Part shown: positions 8,917-17,223 of the stretch, in pieces | Position numbering within the stretch: position 1 is the stretch's first letter | Layout: each line of letters starts with the position of its first letter | NCBI GenBank assembly: GCA_026419335.1 | Contig: JANZZP010000085.1 | Location: 1 to 36,254 of the forward strand | DNA from: Elusimicrobiales bacterium | GTDB taxonomy: Bacteria > Elusimicrobiota > Elusimicrobia > Elusimicrobiales > UBA9959 | DNA: 36,254 nucleotides | Reading direction: 5' to 3' | The notes under the pieces: model-generated | Database searches by the model: none | Told to the model about the DNA's origin: nothing | What the model saw: only the letters and a program-made list of their open reading frames with translations | Translations under genes and position numbers: made by a program

Positions 8917-10083
8917 TTATTTTTGTCTTCCCATACCTACGACTTGTGTTTTTTGTAAAAGCTTTCCTTCAGCTTTTATGGACGGAGCAATAATTATTTG
9001 AGTCATTTGCATTTGCTGGATATTTCTTGCTCCAACTGCTCCCATAGAAGTTTTTAAAGCCCCCACTAAGTTTTGAGTTCCGTCATCTGTTTTAGCAGGA
9101 CCAAGCAAAATTTCTTCTATTGTACCAGTAATGCCAACATGGACACGCGTGCCTCTTGGAAGATTAGCATGAGGTGTTGCCATACCCCAGTGATAACCTT
9201 TACCTGGAGCTTCAACAGCTTTTGCAAAAGGTGAACCAATCATAACAGCATCAGCTCCACTTGCAATTGCTTTACATACATCACCACCTGTAAGCATACC
9301 TCCGTCAGTAATTATTGGAACGTATCTTCCTGTTTTTTTAAAATAAACTTCTCTTGCTTGCGCACAATCTATAGTTGCAGTAACCTGAGGGACTCCTATA
9401 CCCAAAACTCCCCTTGTAGTACATGCTGCTCCAGGCCCAACTCCAACTAAAATTGCAGATGCACCAACTTCCATTAACTCTAAAGCAACCCTATAAGTAA
9501 CACAGTTACCAAGCACAACAGGTATTTTCATTTCTTTAACAAATTTTTCAAGATTTAATGGTTTTTGCTTAGAAGAATAATATTTTACTGTTAAAACTGT
9601 AGATTGAACAAAATAAATATCAGCCCCCGCATCTCTAGCGATAAATCCATATTTTTCAGCATTTTGTGGGATTGAACTTACAGCACAATACACTCCATGC
9701 TTTTTTATTTCTTCAACCCGCTTTTCAATTAACTTTATCTTAACTGGTTCCTTATATATTTTTTGGAAAACTTCAGTTGCTCTATCCGGTGGAGCGTTTA
9801 CTAATTCATTAATTGCTTCTTCGGGATTTTCATAGCGAGTGTTTACCCCATCCAAATTCAAAACTGCAAGACCACCAAGTTTATTAAAAGCTATCGCCAT
9901 CTTAACATCTACAACACCATCCATGGCAGATGCCAAAAATGGTATTTTGAGTTTTAATCCAGCAATTTCTACCGACACATCAACATCATCAGGATCTATT
10001 GTTATATTTCCTGGCACTAAAGCAACATCATCAAAACCATAAGTATATCTTGCCTCACGATTTCTTCCAATAAAATATGACAT
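8917..10083 (-). CDS. guaB: GuaB3-type IMP dehydrogenase (no CBS domains)
   Basis: A 388-residue TIM-barrel protein of the IMP dehydrogenase/GMP reductase superfamily. The active-site loop GVGPGAACTTRGVLGIGVPQ contains the catalytic Cys, and IITDGGMLTGGDVCKAIASG is the phosphate-binding part. The chain is about 100 residues shorter than ordinary GuaB and has no CBS (Bateman) insertion. With its starts YTYGFDDVALVPG and FLASAMDGVVD it matches the GuaB3 branch known from actinobacteria and cyanobacteria. Directly preceding guaA, it is the obvious IMP-to-XMP enzyme here. The start is set at ATG 10083, which has GGAGG 5 nt upstream. A TTG five codons earlier lies before that Shine-Dalgarno and is less likely. 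Confidence 0.9.
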   Translation of the reverse strand: MSYFIGRNREARYTYGFDDVALVPGNITIDPDDVDVSVEIAGLKLKIPFLASAMDGVVDVKMAIAFNKLGGLAVLNLDGVNTRYENPEEAINELVNAPPDRATEVFQKIYKEPVKIKLIEKRVEEIKKHGVYCAVSSIPQNAEKYGFIARDAGADIYFVQSTVLTVKYYSSKQKPLNLEKFVKEMKIPVVLGNCVTYRVALELMEVGASAILVGVGPGAACTTRGVLGIGVPQVTATIDCAQAREVYFKKTGRYVPIITDGGMLTGGDVCKAIASGADAVMIGSPFAKAVEAPGKGYHWGMATPHANLPRGTRVHVGITGTIEEILLGPAKTDDGTQNLVGALKTSMGAVGARNIQQMQMTQIIIAPSIKAEGKLLQKTQVVGMGRQK

Positions 10084-10128
10084 ATAACCTCCACTCAAAT
10101 ATTAACTTTGAATTAATACGACATTAAG

Positions 10129-10157
10129 ATTTAAAGAACCTTTTATAAATTTTACAA
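10129..10157 (-). promoter_or_regulatory. Possible sigma-70 promoter for the guaB-guaA-pur cluster
   Basis: The 100-bp gap 10084-10183 is the largest intergenic space inside the window. On the minus strand TTGTAA (10157-10152), 17 bp, then TTAAAT (10134-10129) gives a 4/6 plus 4/6 match to the consensus, about 45 bp before the guaB ATG. I see no convincing terminator for the HAD gene and no purine-riboswitch fold. The A+T-rich background makes chance matches common. Confidence 0.3.
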
Positions 10158-10183
10158 AATTTTTATATTAAAGAATTTATATT

Positions 10184-11053
10184 TTAAACTGTATAACCTT
10201 TCTTTTTTCTCAACTCATATATGCTTTTTTTAAACTCTTCATCATCTAAAAATAAACTCTTACCTGTAATACCAAAATACGCATGTTCAACTGGTGTATC
10301 TGGACAAATATAAGTTCCTCTTTTAATGCCTTTTGGATCTTTCTTTAATCCAAGCCAAATAAGCCAGATTTTAAGATTCGAAAAATCCTTTTCTATGAGT
10401 TCTGGACCAGATTTTATAATTTTATTAATATCACCAAAACCATCAAGCACACAAGCAGAATGAAAACCACAGTTTTTAGCTGCAACTATATCTTTTTCTG
10501 TATCACCTATAACATAAACCTGATTAGGATTTATATTTGTTTTTGTAATTTTAGAAGCACTTTTTACAGCAGCTAAAAGCATGTCTTCTCTTTTTTCATA
10601 ATCTTTACCAAAACCACCAAAAAGGAAATAGTGAGAAAGTTTTGACGGAGCAAGCTTAATGTAAGCACCCTCTCTTAAATTACCAGTACCAAGACCTATA
10701 AAAACATTAGGTTGTTCTGATAAATATTTTAAAAAGTAATCAATACCATTTATTTTTACATATTTACCATTACTAATTGAATTTTCCACTTCTTTTGGAA
10801 GATGCTTAAGATACAAATCTGATAGATTTTTGAATTCTACTCTGTTTGGCTTCCTCCTAAATGCAAAATAAAAAGCATTCTTAAAATTTACCTTATCTGT
10901 AACTCCTTGAAGTTCAAAATAATTACATATATTTTTAGGACCACCTAGTTCGACTATAGCATTATTTAAAGCACGCATTCCAGCTCCACCTGCTTTAATT
11001 AAAGTTCCATCTATATCAAAAAGAACTATTTTAATATTCTGTCTTTTTTCCAT
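10184..11053 (-). CDS. HAD-family phosphatase
   Basis: A 289-residue haloacid-dehalogenase-like hydrolase. Motif I is FDIDGTL with nucleophile Asp13 and acid Asp15. Motif II is around GLGTGN, and motif III/IV is YVIGDTEKDIVAAKNCG. A helical cap lies between motifs I and II, as in phosphoglycolate phosphatase-like members. After the core there is a C-terminal stretch of about 60 residues (from GLKKDPKGIKRG) that I do not recognise. Its start overlaps the end of hutI by 28 bp. The substrate cannot be told from sequence. Confidence 0.82.
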   Translation of the reverse strand: MEKRQNIKIVLFDIDGTLIKAGGAGMRALNNAIVELGGPKNICNYFELQGVTDKVNFKNAFYFAFRRKPNRVEFKNLSDLYLKHLPKEVENSISNGKYVKINGIDYFLKYLSEQPNVFIGLGTGNLREGAYIKLAPSKLSHYFLFGGFGKDYEKREDMLLAAVKSASKITKTNINPNQVYVIGDTEKDIVAAKNCGFHSACVLDGFGDINKIIKSGPELIEKDFSNLKIWLIWLGLKKDPKGIKRGTYICPDTPVEHAYFGITGKSLFLDDEEFKKSIYELRKKKGYTV

Positions 11054-12288
11054 ATTATTTTTCCCTTTTTTATACTCATAATATTTAAATTATCTCCAAA
11101 ATAGTATCCTAATTCTTTATAATTTTTTATATCAAGAATTATAATATCTGCATCCATTCCTTCAACTATCATACCTGTTTTATTCCCCAAACCAAGCAAA
11201 AACGCAGGATTATAAGTCGAGGCAACTATAGATTCTTCCAAACTCATTTTCATCTTTATTAAAGCAAGTGAAATCACAAACTGCATATTCCAACAAGGAG
11301 AGGTACCAGGATTAAAATCTGTTGATAAAATAACTACACAACCTTGCTCTATAAATTTTCTTACATTCGGATAAATATTCATATCTAAAAAATAATTTGA
11401 AGCAGGAAGGAAAACGCAAGCAACATTAGAATATTTAAGTTTTTTTATATATTCTTCATCTGCCCAATCAAGATGATCAGCTGAAACAGCTCCAATCATA
11501 GATGCTACAATACTTCCACCAGATTTAAAAAGTTGATCCGCGTGAACACGTGGAATAAGTCCTAAAGATTTAGCATAGTTTAAATATTCTATTGATTCCT
11601 CAACTTCAAAATATCCTCTTTCACAAAATATATCAACAAATTTTGCAAGTTTTTTCTCAACCACAACTGGAAGAACCTTTTCTTTCAGAAATTCAAGATA
11701 TTCTTTAGAATTCCACCCTTGAGGTATAGAATGAGCTCCAAGAAAAGTTGTTATTACATCAATTGGAATCTTGCTAGAAGCCTTTTTTGCTGCCTCAAGC
11801 ATCTTTATCTCTCCATCAAAATCTAATCCATAACCACTTTTAACTTCAATTCCAAGCGTCCCACACTCAATAAAACGTTTTGAAAAATTTAGTAAATTCT
11901 CTGATAAATCTTCTAAAGATGATTCTTTTATATGTTTAGCACTCAGATTTATACCACCACCAGCTTTCTTTATATCAACATAACTCATACCTTTTATACG
12001 CATCTCAAAATCGTTTATTCTTGGTTTTGCAAAAATACTATGAGTATGACAATCAAAAAAACCAGGCATAACTACTCTTCCACCTACATCTATAACATCA
12101 AATTTAACTTTGCTTTTCATCTGAAAAAGAACATCTTTTCTTTTTCCAACCTTTTTAATAACTCCATCATCAATAAAAATTGCTCCATCATCAATTATTG
12201 ATAGTTTAGAAAGTTCTTTTCCAATTCTAAATCTTCTTTCTCCTTTAAGAGTTAAAAGTTGAGATATATTTTCAACTAATAAAGCCAT
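11026..12288 (-). CDS. hutI: Imidazolonepropionase HutI
   Basis: HutI opens the imidazolone ring in histidine breakdown. The 420 residues begin MALLVENISQLLTL. They carry the metal-binding HTH of the amidohydrolase family (DCHTHSIFAKPR, near 79-90), then EVKSGYGLDFDGE, the zinc-ligand segment LGAHSIP, RVHADQL, DHLDWAD and STDFNPG, all typical of HutI. Longer starts are possible, but they fall inside the preceding gene and add a tail without family likeness, so ATG 12288 is chosen. Neither hutH nor hutU is nearby. The neighbours are a MenA-like gene and a HAD phosphatase. Confidence 0.88.
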   Translation of the reverse strand: MALLVENISQLLTLKGERRFRIGKELSKLSIIDDGAIFIDDGVIKKVGKRKDVLFQMKSKVKFDVIDVGGRVVMPGFFDCHTHSIFAKPRINDFEMRIKGMSYVDIKKAGGGINLSAKHIKESSLEDLSENLLNFSKRFIECGTLGIEVKSGYGLDFDGEIKMLEAAKKASSKIPIDVITTFLGAHSIPQGWNSKEYLEFLKEKVLPVVVEKKLAKFVDIFCERGYFEVEESIEYLNYAKSLGLIPRVHADQLFKSGGSIVASMIGAVSADHLDWADEEYIKKLKYSNVACVFLPASNYFLDMNIYPNVRKFIEQGCVVILSTDFNPGTSPCWNMQFVISLALIKMKMSLEESIVASTYNPAFLLGLGNKTGMIVEGMDADIIILDIKNYKELGYYFGDNLNIMSIKKGKIIWKKDRILK

Positions 12289-12298
12289 GTTTCTTACA

Positions 12299-13144
12299 TT
12301 ACCAAATAGCAGATATAATATAAACAATCCCAAATATTAAAACAAATTTTGCAGATTCTCTATTTAATAAAGAGTAATTAGAATATTTTATAAGTTTATA
12401 AATTCCAAGAGAAAAAGGAAGACATATGAAGTATACTATATTTAATCCTACAATTGCAAATGCAACAAAATAAGATAAGATATGCAAAACAATATAAATG
12501 ATTATAGAATTTTTAAGACCAATTAAATGAACTATAGTCTTGATTCCAGCTTCTCTATCTGACTCTGCATCTCTTATATTATTTGAAAGAAGTATATTCA
12601 CAATTAAAAAAGCTGTAGGAAGTGAATAAAAAATTGACTCCCAAATAAATTTACCCGAAAATATAAGAACCGAACCACTAACAATCAAAGGACCAAAACA
12701 TAAAAATATTACTAACTCCCCAAAAGCTCTATATTTAAGAGAAATAGGATTTGCTGTATAGAAAATTGTTAAAATAATACCAAACAATCCAATAAATAAC
12801 AAACTCCAAATAGAATATTTAAATACAAAATATATACCAATTATACTTGCAATTAGTAAAAAAAACCATGCTAAATTTATAACAACCCTCTTTGAAGTAA
12901 GATTTTTAACTATTCCAACATCATCTGCACCTTCCTTATCAACCCCATTAACATAATCATAATATGTATTTATAAGATTTCCAGCCAGATGGATAAGGAA
13001 TCCTGCTATAAATATTAAAATAAACTCAAATGTTTTAAACCAACCATTTATTTTTGCATAAACAGCAGCAATACTCATAGGAACTACTGATGCAGGCCAA
13101 GAATAAGCTCTAAGTATTATAAACCATTTTTTAATTGATTCCAT
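12299..13144 (-). CDS. menA: UbiA-family prenyltransferase, MenA-like
   Basis: A 281-residue integral membrane protein with about eight to nine hydrophobic helices. The first Asp-rich motif is NTYYDYVNGVDK (N59, D63 and D69) and the second is RDAESDREAG (D192, D196), which bind prenyl diphosphate and magnesium. The GNLINTYYDY context is typical of MenA, which prenylates 1,4-dihydroxy-2-naphthoate for menaquinone. The neighbouring polyprenyl diphosphate synthase, 3 bp upstream, would supply the side chain. Other UbiA substrates cannot be excluded because no other men genes are in the window. A good AGGAGG lies in front of the ATG. Confidence 0.8.
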   Translation of the reverse strand: MESIKKWFIILRAYSWPASVVPMSIAAVYAKINGWFKTFEFILIFIAGFLIHLAGNLINTYYDYVNGVDKEGADDVGIVKNLTSKRVVINLAWFFLLIASIIGIYFVFKYSIWSLLFIGLFGIILTIFYTANPISLKYRAFGELVIFLCFGPLIVSGSVLIFSGKFIWESIFYSLPTAFLIVNILLSNNIRDAESDREAGIKTIVHLIGLKNSIIIYIVLHILSYFVAFAIVGLNIVYFICLPFSLGIYKLIKYSNYSLLNRESAKFVLIFGIVYIISAIW

Positions 13145-13147
13145 ATA

Positions 13148-14080
13148 TTACCTCCTTCTTTGTGTTAATGAGTAAATATAATTATAAAATTCAATAGCAC
13201 TATCAATATTACCTAAACTTATAATGTCATCCTTAATATTTTCAATTAAAGATATAGCCTTTTGTCTTGCTTTTTGTGTAATTCCATTATCGATAATATA
13301 TCTTCTAATCTGATTTAACTTTATAGGATTTTTTGTAGAAAAATACTCGTTTATTTCATCTATTAATTTTTTATCACTCATTGCAATTATAATAGGATAT
13401 GTTATTTTCCCTTCAAAAAGATCTAAGAAAGTATCCTTACCAGTAGAATTTAAATCACCTTCTATATCTATAATATCATCAATTATTTGAAAACTAACTC
13501 CAAAATCTCTAGAAATTTTTTCTGACTCAATATAATTGTTTTTATTAGCTATAAAAATACATGATACACTCATCCATCTAAAAATCTGAGATGTTTTAAG
13601 TACCGCAAGATGAATATAATCATCCTCAGTTATAATTTTATACTTTAACCTCTCTTCAAAAAGAGCACCCTCACTCATTCTTTTTACACACTCAACAAGA
13701 GAAAAACAAATCTCAGATGAAATAGATTTAGCCTTTTCAAACGCAAAAGATACTATCATATCTCCAACGAGGATAGCCGTAGAGATTCCAAACATGCTAT
13801 TCAAGGTTTTGCTACCACGTCTTGAAGAGGCATTATCAATACAATCATCATGTAATAACGAAGCAAGATGAACAATTTCAGCAGTTGAAGCAATTTTTAT
13901 AGAATTATTCCAATCAATTCCAAGCATTTTAGAAAAATAATAACAATATAAAGTTCTTATACCTTTCCCAATAGGGTCTAAAAAGAAAGGCAAATTAAAA
14001 TCAAAATATTTTTTATCAACTCCTTTAAAACTATTTATTATTTCATCTTTTACTGCAAGTAAAAATTCGTTTTGATTCAT
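13148..14080 (-). CDS. trans-Polyprenyl diphosphate synthase
   Basis: A 310-residue all-helical prenyl synthase that adds isopentenyl units to an allylic diphosphate. It has GKGIR (38-42), the first Asp-rich motif HDDCID (D78, D79, D82) followed by RRGS, the KTS at 162-164, and the second Asp-rich motif IIDDIIDIEGD (D201, D202, D205). The segment GKDTFLDLFEGKITYPII fits the long-chain octaprenyl or heptaprenyl group. Gene order with the UbiA member suggests a quinone side-chain role. The ATG overlaps the TGA of the upstream gene (ATGA). Confidence 0.9.
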   Translation of the reverse strand: MNQNEFLLAVKDEIINSFKGVDKKYFDFNLPFFLDPIGKGIRTLYCYYFSKMLGIDWNNSIKIASTAEIVHLASLLHDDCIDNASSRRGSKTLNSMFGISTAILVGDMIVSFAFEKAKSISSEICFSLVECVKRMSEGALFEERLKYKIITEDDYIHLAVLKTSQIFRWMSVSCIFIANKNNYIESEKISRDFGVSFQIIDDIIDIEGDLNSTGKDTFLDLFEGKITYPIIIAMSDKKLIDEINEYFSTKNPIKLNQIRRYIIDNGITQKARQKAISLIENIKDDIISLGNIDSAIEFYNYIYSLTQRRR

Positions 14081-15822
14081 AATTTGATTTTGTTTTTTAT
14101 ACTCTGTTCTATTTTTTCTTTAATAAGATCTATTCTTTCTAGATTTATTTTTTGTAATATTTTTCCCTCATTTTCTTTTATTAAATTATCAAGCTCCTTT
14201 ATTTTTTTATCAATTTCACTATTTATTTTCTCATTTATCTGTAATTTAATATTTTCTAATTCTTTATTAAAACTATTTTTAATCTCATTAAATATAATAT
14301 CTCCTACATCACTTCCAATCTTTACGGATGGCTTTAATAACTCACCTGAGATTTCTCCATTTATATTAAAAGATTTTAAAGAATTAAGAACTCTTTCTAT
14401 CGCTATATTAAAATTTTTTTGAGAACTTATATTTACTGATGAGGTTGGTACAAAATTATAAAATTTAAGCATAAATGGAAAGTTAATCAAATCTTCTTTA
14501 AATTTTCCTCTTAACTCAAAATCTAACATAACATTTTTAAGTTCAAAAGAAAATTTATCATCTCCAAATTTAATATCAGATAATTTAAAGCCATAATAAT
14601 TAAAATACATATTACCATCTATTGGTTGTGTAGATAAATTAACATTTAAGTCAATATAAAAACCAGCTTTATTTTCTTTAGCTTTTACATTTACAATTAA
14701 TGGTTTAGGGTACAAATGAGGATTACTTGATAAATTCCTTATAATACCAATATACTCTTTTGGATTTTCAGGAGTTAATCTGCCATCTATAATACATTCT
14801 GTTAAAAGAAAAGTAGGATAATTTTCTTTTAATATATAGTGTATATATCTTCCTCTTTCTTTCTTTTCTTCAAATATCTTTTTCTTTGGTTTTTCAGGCA
14901 AATATTTAGTAAATTCCTTTGCCTTGTTGAAATAAAAAGAATATTTTTCAAAATTTTCATAAACTTTTTTACCAAATAAAAACCTAGATATATTATCTTT
15001 ATCCAAAGTTGGAATTTCTAATAGACTTGTAATTTTAACAATATCTCGTTTTTTTGCTTCATTAATTTCTGAAATATAATTCTTTATATTTTTTAACTCC
15101 AAAGATATCTCTTTTTGTTTTTCTTTAACAATCTTGTAAAAATCATCAAAATCTTTCTTTAATTGTGAGGCATATTTGATCTGTTTCATAAAATTCTTTT
15201 CACTTTTTATTAAAGAAATATCCTCTTCAAATTTCTTTATCTTTAAATCAATATTTAGAGATTCTATATCTGAATAAATTTTCTGATACTGAGATATTTT
15301 TTTTATTTTAATCTCATCTATCAGTTTAATAGTTTCAAGATTTTTAATTTCAACATCTAACTTACCAAGTCCTTGAGTCTTTATATCTTCAATTCTTTCA
15401 ATTAAAAAATCTTTAGCTATATTGCTATATCTTAAAATATATTTATCAAACGCTGACTTTTTCTTATTTATTTTTGCTGATGTTTTTCTTTTACCACTAA
15501 ATAACAATCCATTTATTTTTGCCTCTTCTATTATGAATTTTTTCTTAAAAAGCTGCTTTACATTTAACTTGATAGTAAGTTTTTCAAATTGAAAAAGATT
15601 TTTGAACTCGTCAGAAGAACTTCCAACTTCCATTCTATCTATTATAAAAGTTCCTTTTAAAAATGATGTTTTTAACCTATATATATCTACCTTTGCATTA
15701 AAAAGAGATTCTAAAGACTTTTCAATTCCAAATTCAAGTAATTTATCAAAAAATAAATAAAAGAATAAATATATAATTAAGATAATCAACATTCTTGGAA
15801 TAACATAACTATACCTTATCAT
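14077..15822 (-). CDS. TIGR03545-like membrane-anchored protein (AsmA-like)
   Basis: About 581 residues beginning MIRYSYVIPRM, then one N-terminal membrane helix (IILIIYLFFYLFFDKLLEFG). The next segment (SLESLFNAKVDIYRLKTS) resembles the opening of AsmA-like proteins. Long Lys/Glu-rich helices with coiled-coil character fill residues 120-290 and again the last 70 residues, around a more beta-like middle. This layout, with a DUF2062 protein directly ahead, matches the conserved pair I know as TIGR03545 and TIGR03546. Their function is not established. ATG 15822 is chosen because it falls just after the upstream stop; an ATG eight codons earlier overlaps that gene. Confidence 0.62.
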   Translation of the reverse strand: MIRYSYVIPRMLIILIIYLFFYLFFDKLLEFGIEKSLESLFNAKVDIYRLKTSFLKGTFIIDRMEVGSSSDEFKNLFQFEKLTIKLNVKQLFKKKFIIEEAKINGLLFSGKRKTSAKINKKKSAFDKYILRYSNIAKDFLIERIEDIKTQGLGKLDVEIKNLETIKLIDEIKIKKISQYQKIYSDIESLNIDLKIKKFEEDISLIKSEKNFMKQIKYASQLKKDFDDFYKIVKEKQKEISLELKNIKNYISEINEAKKRDIVKITSLLEIPTLDKDNISRFLFGKKVYENFEKYSFYFNKAKEFTKYLPEKPKKKIFEEKKERGRYIHYILKENYPTFLLTECIIDGRLTPENPKEYIGIIRNLSSNPHLYPKPLIVNVKAKENKAGFYIDLNVNLSTQPIDGNMYFNYYGFKLSDIKFGDDKFSFELKNVMLDFELRGKFKEDLINFPFMLKFYNFVPTSSVNISSQKNFNIAIERVLNSLKSFNINGEISGELLKPSVKIGSDVGDIIFNEIKNSFNKELENIKLQINEKINSEIDKKIKELDNLIKENEGKILQKINLERIDLIKEKIEQSIKNKIKL

Positions 15823-15823
15823 A

Positions 15824-16330
15824 CTAATCCCTAAAATACCATTCAAAAAACCAACTTAATCTTAAAATTTTTACTACTTTACTTTTTGAAAGTTTTATTC
15901 CAAGATTAATTAGATATCTTTCAGACAATTTCTTAAAACAAAGATATATTGGTAAAAACATAATAAAACCAATAATTACACCACCACAAACAACAGTATT
16001 ATTAAAATCAGTCCATGGAATTATAGGAGCATTATACATCCAACTAAAAAAATCATTTAAACAATCTAAATTTAAGATGAAATACCCTAATGGATCTGTT
16101 ATTTTATCTGTTATAAAAGAAATAAAAGAAAATAAAATGGTAGCTATAAAGAAAAATGGAATATTTGTTTTAAATATGAAAGCAGATATAAATAAAAGAT
16201 GTGCTGTTAAATTATTTTTCGGTATTATACCTAAAATAAAACCAAATGCAAATGCTAATCCAATAGAGGATGGATTTTTTTCTTTAAGGATTCCAGTTAA
16301 AAAATGTCTTATTATAAAAATAGGATTCAT
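15824..16330 (-). CDS. TIGR03546/DUF2062-like membrane protein
   Basis: A 168-residue protein with three to four hydrophobic segments. The segment SSIGLAFAFGFILGIIPKNN is the DUF2062 hallmark: a start P/S-x-x-[IL]-A-x-[AG]-F-A-[FL]-G, then GxxP. The next helices run at about 43-70 and 112-132. It pairs with the following TIGR03545-like gene (1-bp gap). Start at ATG 16330, since a TAG precedes it in frame; the GGAGG is unusually far away at 12 nt. Role unknown; DUF2062 relatives are thought to act at the membrane. Confidence 0.68.
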   Translation of the reverse strand: MNPIFIIRHFLTGILKEKNPSSIGLAFAFGFILGIIPKNNLTAHLLFISAFIFKTNIPFFFIATILFSFISFITDKITDPLGYFILNLDCLNDFFSWMYNAPIIPWTDFNNTVVCGGVIIGFIMFLPIYLCFKKLSERYLINLGIKLSKSKVVKILRLSWFFEWYFRD

Positions 16331-16338
16331 CTATATCA

Positions 16339-16926
16339 TCAACCTCCTCTAATAAAATCCTCATCCTCCCACTCTCCATACATTCCACTAATAGCATAAA
16401 GTCTTGGATCTTGATAATTTTTCATCTCCTCTTCTTTCAATTTTTTTATTTCATCTTTTATCTTAGAATATGAAATATCATACTTTTTAGTTCTCAAAGT
16501 CATAAAATACGAACCTATACACATTGGTAAAGATAAAAATATAAATAGCCATCCATATTTAAAAGTACCAAGTCTATTTAACATCCACCCACACAAACTA
16601 AGCCAAAAAGATAAAACAAACATTGAACCACATAATATATAACTTATAATAAAATTAAATTCGGATGATTTTGGAATTGCAAGCAATATTGTCGAAATAG
16701 AAATATAAACCATTATTACTATCGTAGACCTAAAAACCCAATTTTTCCATCTATCCTTAGACAATATTAAAACACCATAAACTGGATGATCAATTATTTC
16801 AGCATTTTCCCACTCAATATCTATAACTTCTTTCATATCGCTGGAAAAATTTTGAGATTTTTCGGAATACAAAAACTCATAGGGTAGTAAAAGATGAAAT
16901 AATAATATAAATATTAATCTAATCAT
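16339..16926 (-). CDS. Unrecognised membrane protein, 195 residues
   Basis: I do not recognise this gene. It has an N-terminal hydrophobic stretch (residues 1-20, MIRLIFILLFHLLLPYEFLY), which could be a signal peptide or anchor, followed by an acidic region. Three further membrane helices lie near 67-85, 90-112 and 120-138, before a charged tail rich in Glu and Lys that ends EDEDFIRGG. Short gaps tie it to the 97-residue gene upstream and the DUF2062 gene downstream. A role with the TIGR03546/TIGR03545 pair is a guess from position only. Confidence 0.6.
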   Translation of the reverse strand: MIRLIFILLFHLLLPYEFLYSEKSQNFSSDMKEVIDIEWENAEIIDHPVYGVLILSKDRWKNWVFRSTIVIMVYISISTILLAIPKSSEFNFIISYILCGSMFVLSFWLSLCGWMLNRLGTFKYGWLFIFLSLPMCIGSYFMTLRTKKYDISYSKIKDEIKKLKEEEMKNYQDPRLYAISGMYGEWEDEDFIRGG

Positions 16927-16929
16927 ATA

Positions 16930-17223
16930 TTATTCTGGTTTAAAATATTCTTCAATTTTATAAAATGTTGATGATTTCTTTAATGGTACCATAAAATCAA
17001 CATCCTTTATTTTCTTTATAATATCCTTTTTAGATTCTGTAGTTTTCAATTTTATTTTTGGTCTCAATTCAATCATATCAAAATAATGCCAATAAGTTGT
17101 AACTATTGAACTAACCATACAAGCGAGCATAAATCCACTCCAAAACAAATCTTCTCTGTCTTTTCTAATCCAATATTTATCTCTAAAAATTCGAATAAAA
17201 TCCTTTATGTTTTTTATATTCAT
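16930..17223 (-). CDS. Unrecognised small single-pass membrane protein, 97 residues
   Basis: No family recognised. A basic N-terminus with two Trp/Tyr-rich segments is followed by one membrane helix (LFWSGFMLACMVSSIVTTYW, about 26-45). A Lys-rich soluble tail of some 50 residues ends EEYFKPE. The positive N-terminal side suggests it faces the cytoplasm with the tail outside. Its ATG overlaps the valS TGA (ATGA), so it is co-translated. The absence of stops, the tight packing and the sensible hydrophobic pattern support a real gene. Confidence 0.6.
   Translation of the reverse strand: MNIKNIKDFIRIFRDKYWIRKDREDLFWSGFMLACMVSSIVTTYWHYFDMIELRPKIKLKTTESKKDIIKKIKDVDFMVPLKKSSTFYKIEEYFKPE

Noticed and set aside
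10084..10098. TTG start for guaB five codons upstream
   Set aside because: The GGAGG ribosome site lies between that TTG and ATG 10083, so the ATG is the better start.
10084..10183. Purine riboswitch or PurR operator ahead of guaB
   Set aside because: The 100-bp gap has no three-way-junction pattern and no clear repeated operator; only a weak promoter match is seen.
12289..12333. Longer hutI start overlapping the MenA-like gene
   Set aside because: The extra 15 residues have no family likeness and overlap the preceding gene by 35 bp.
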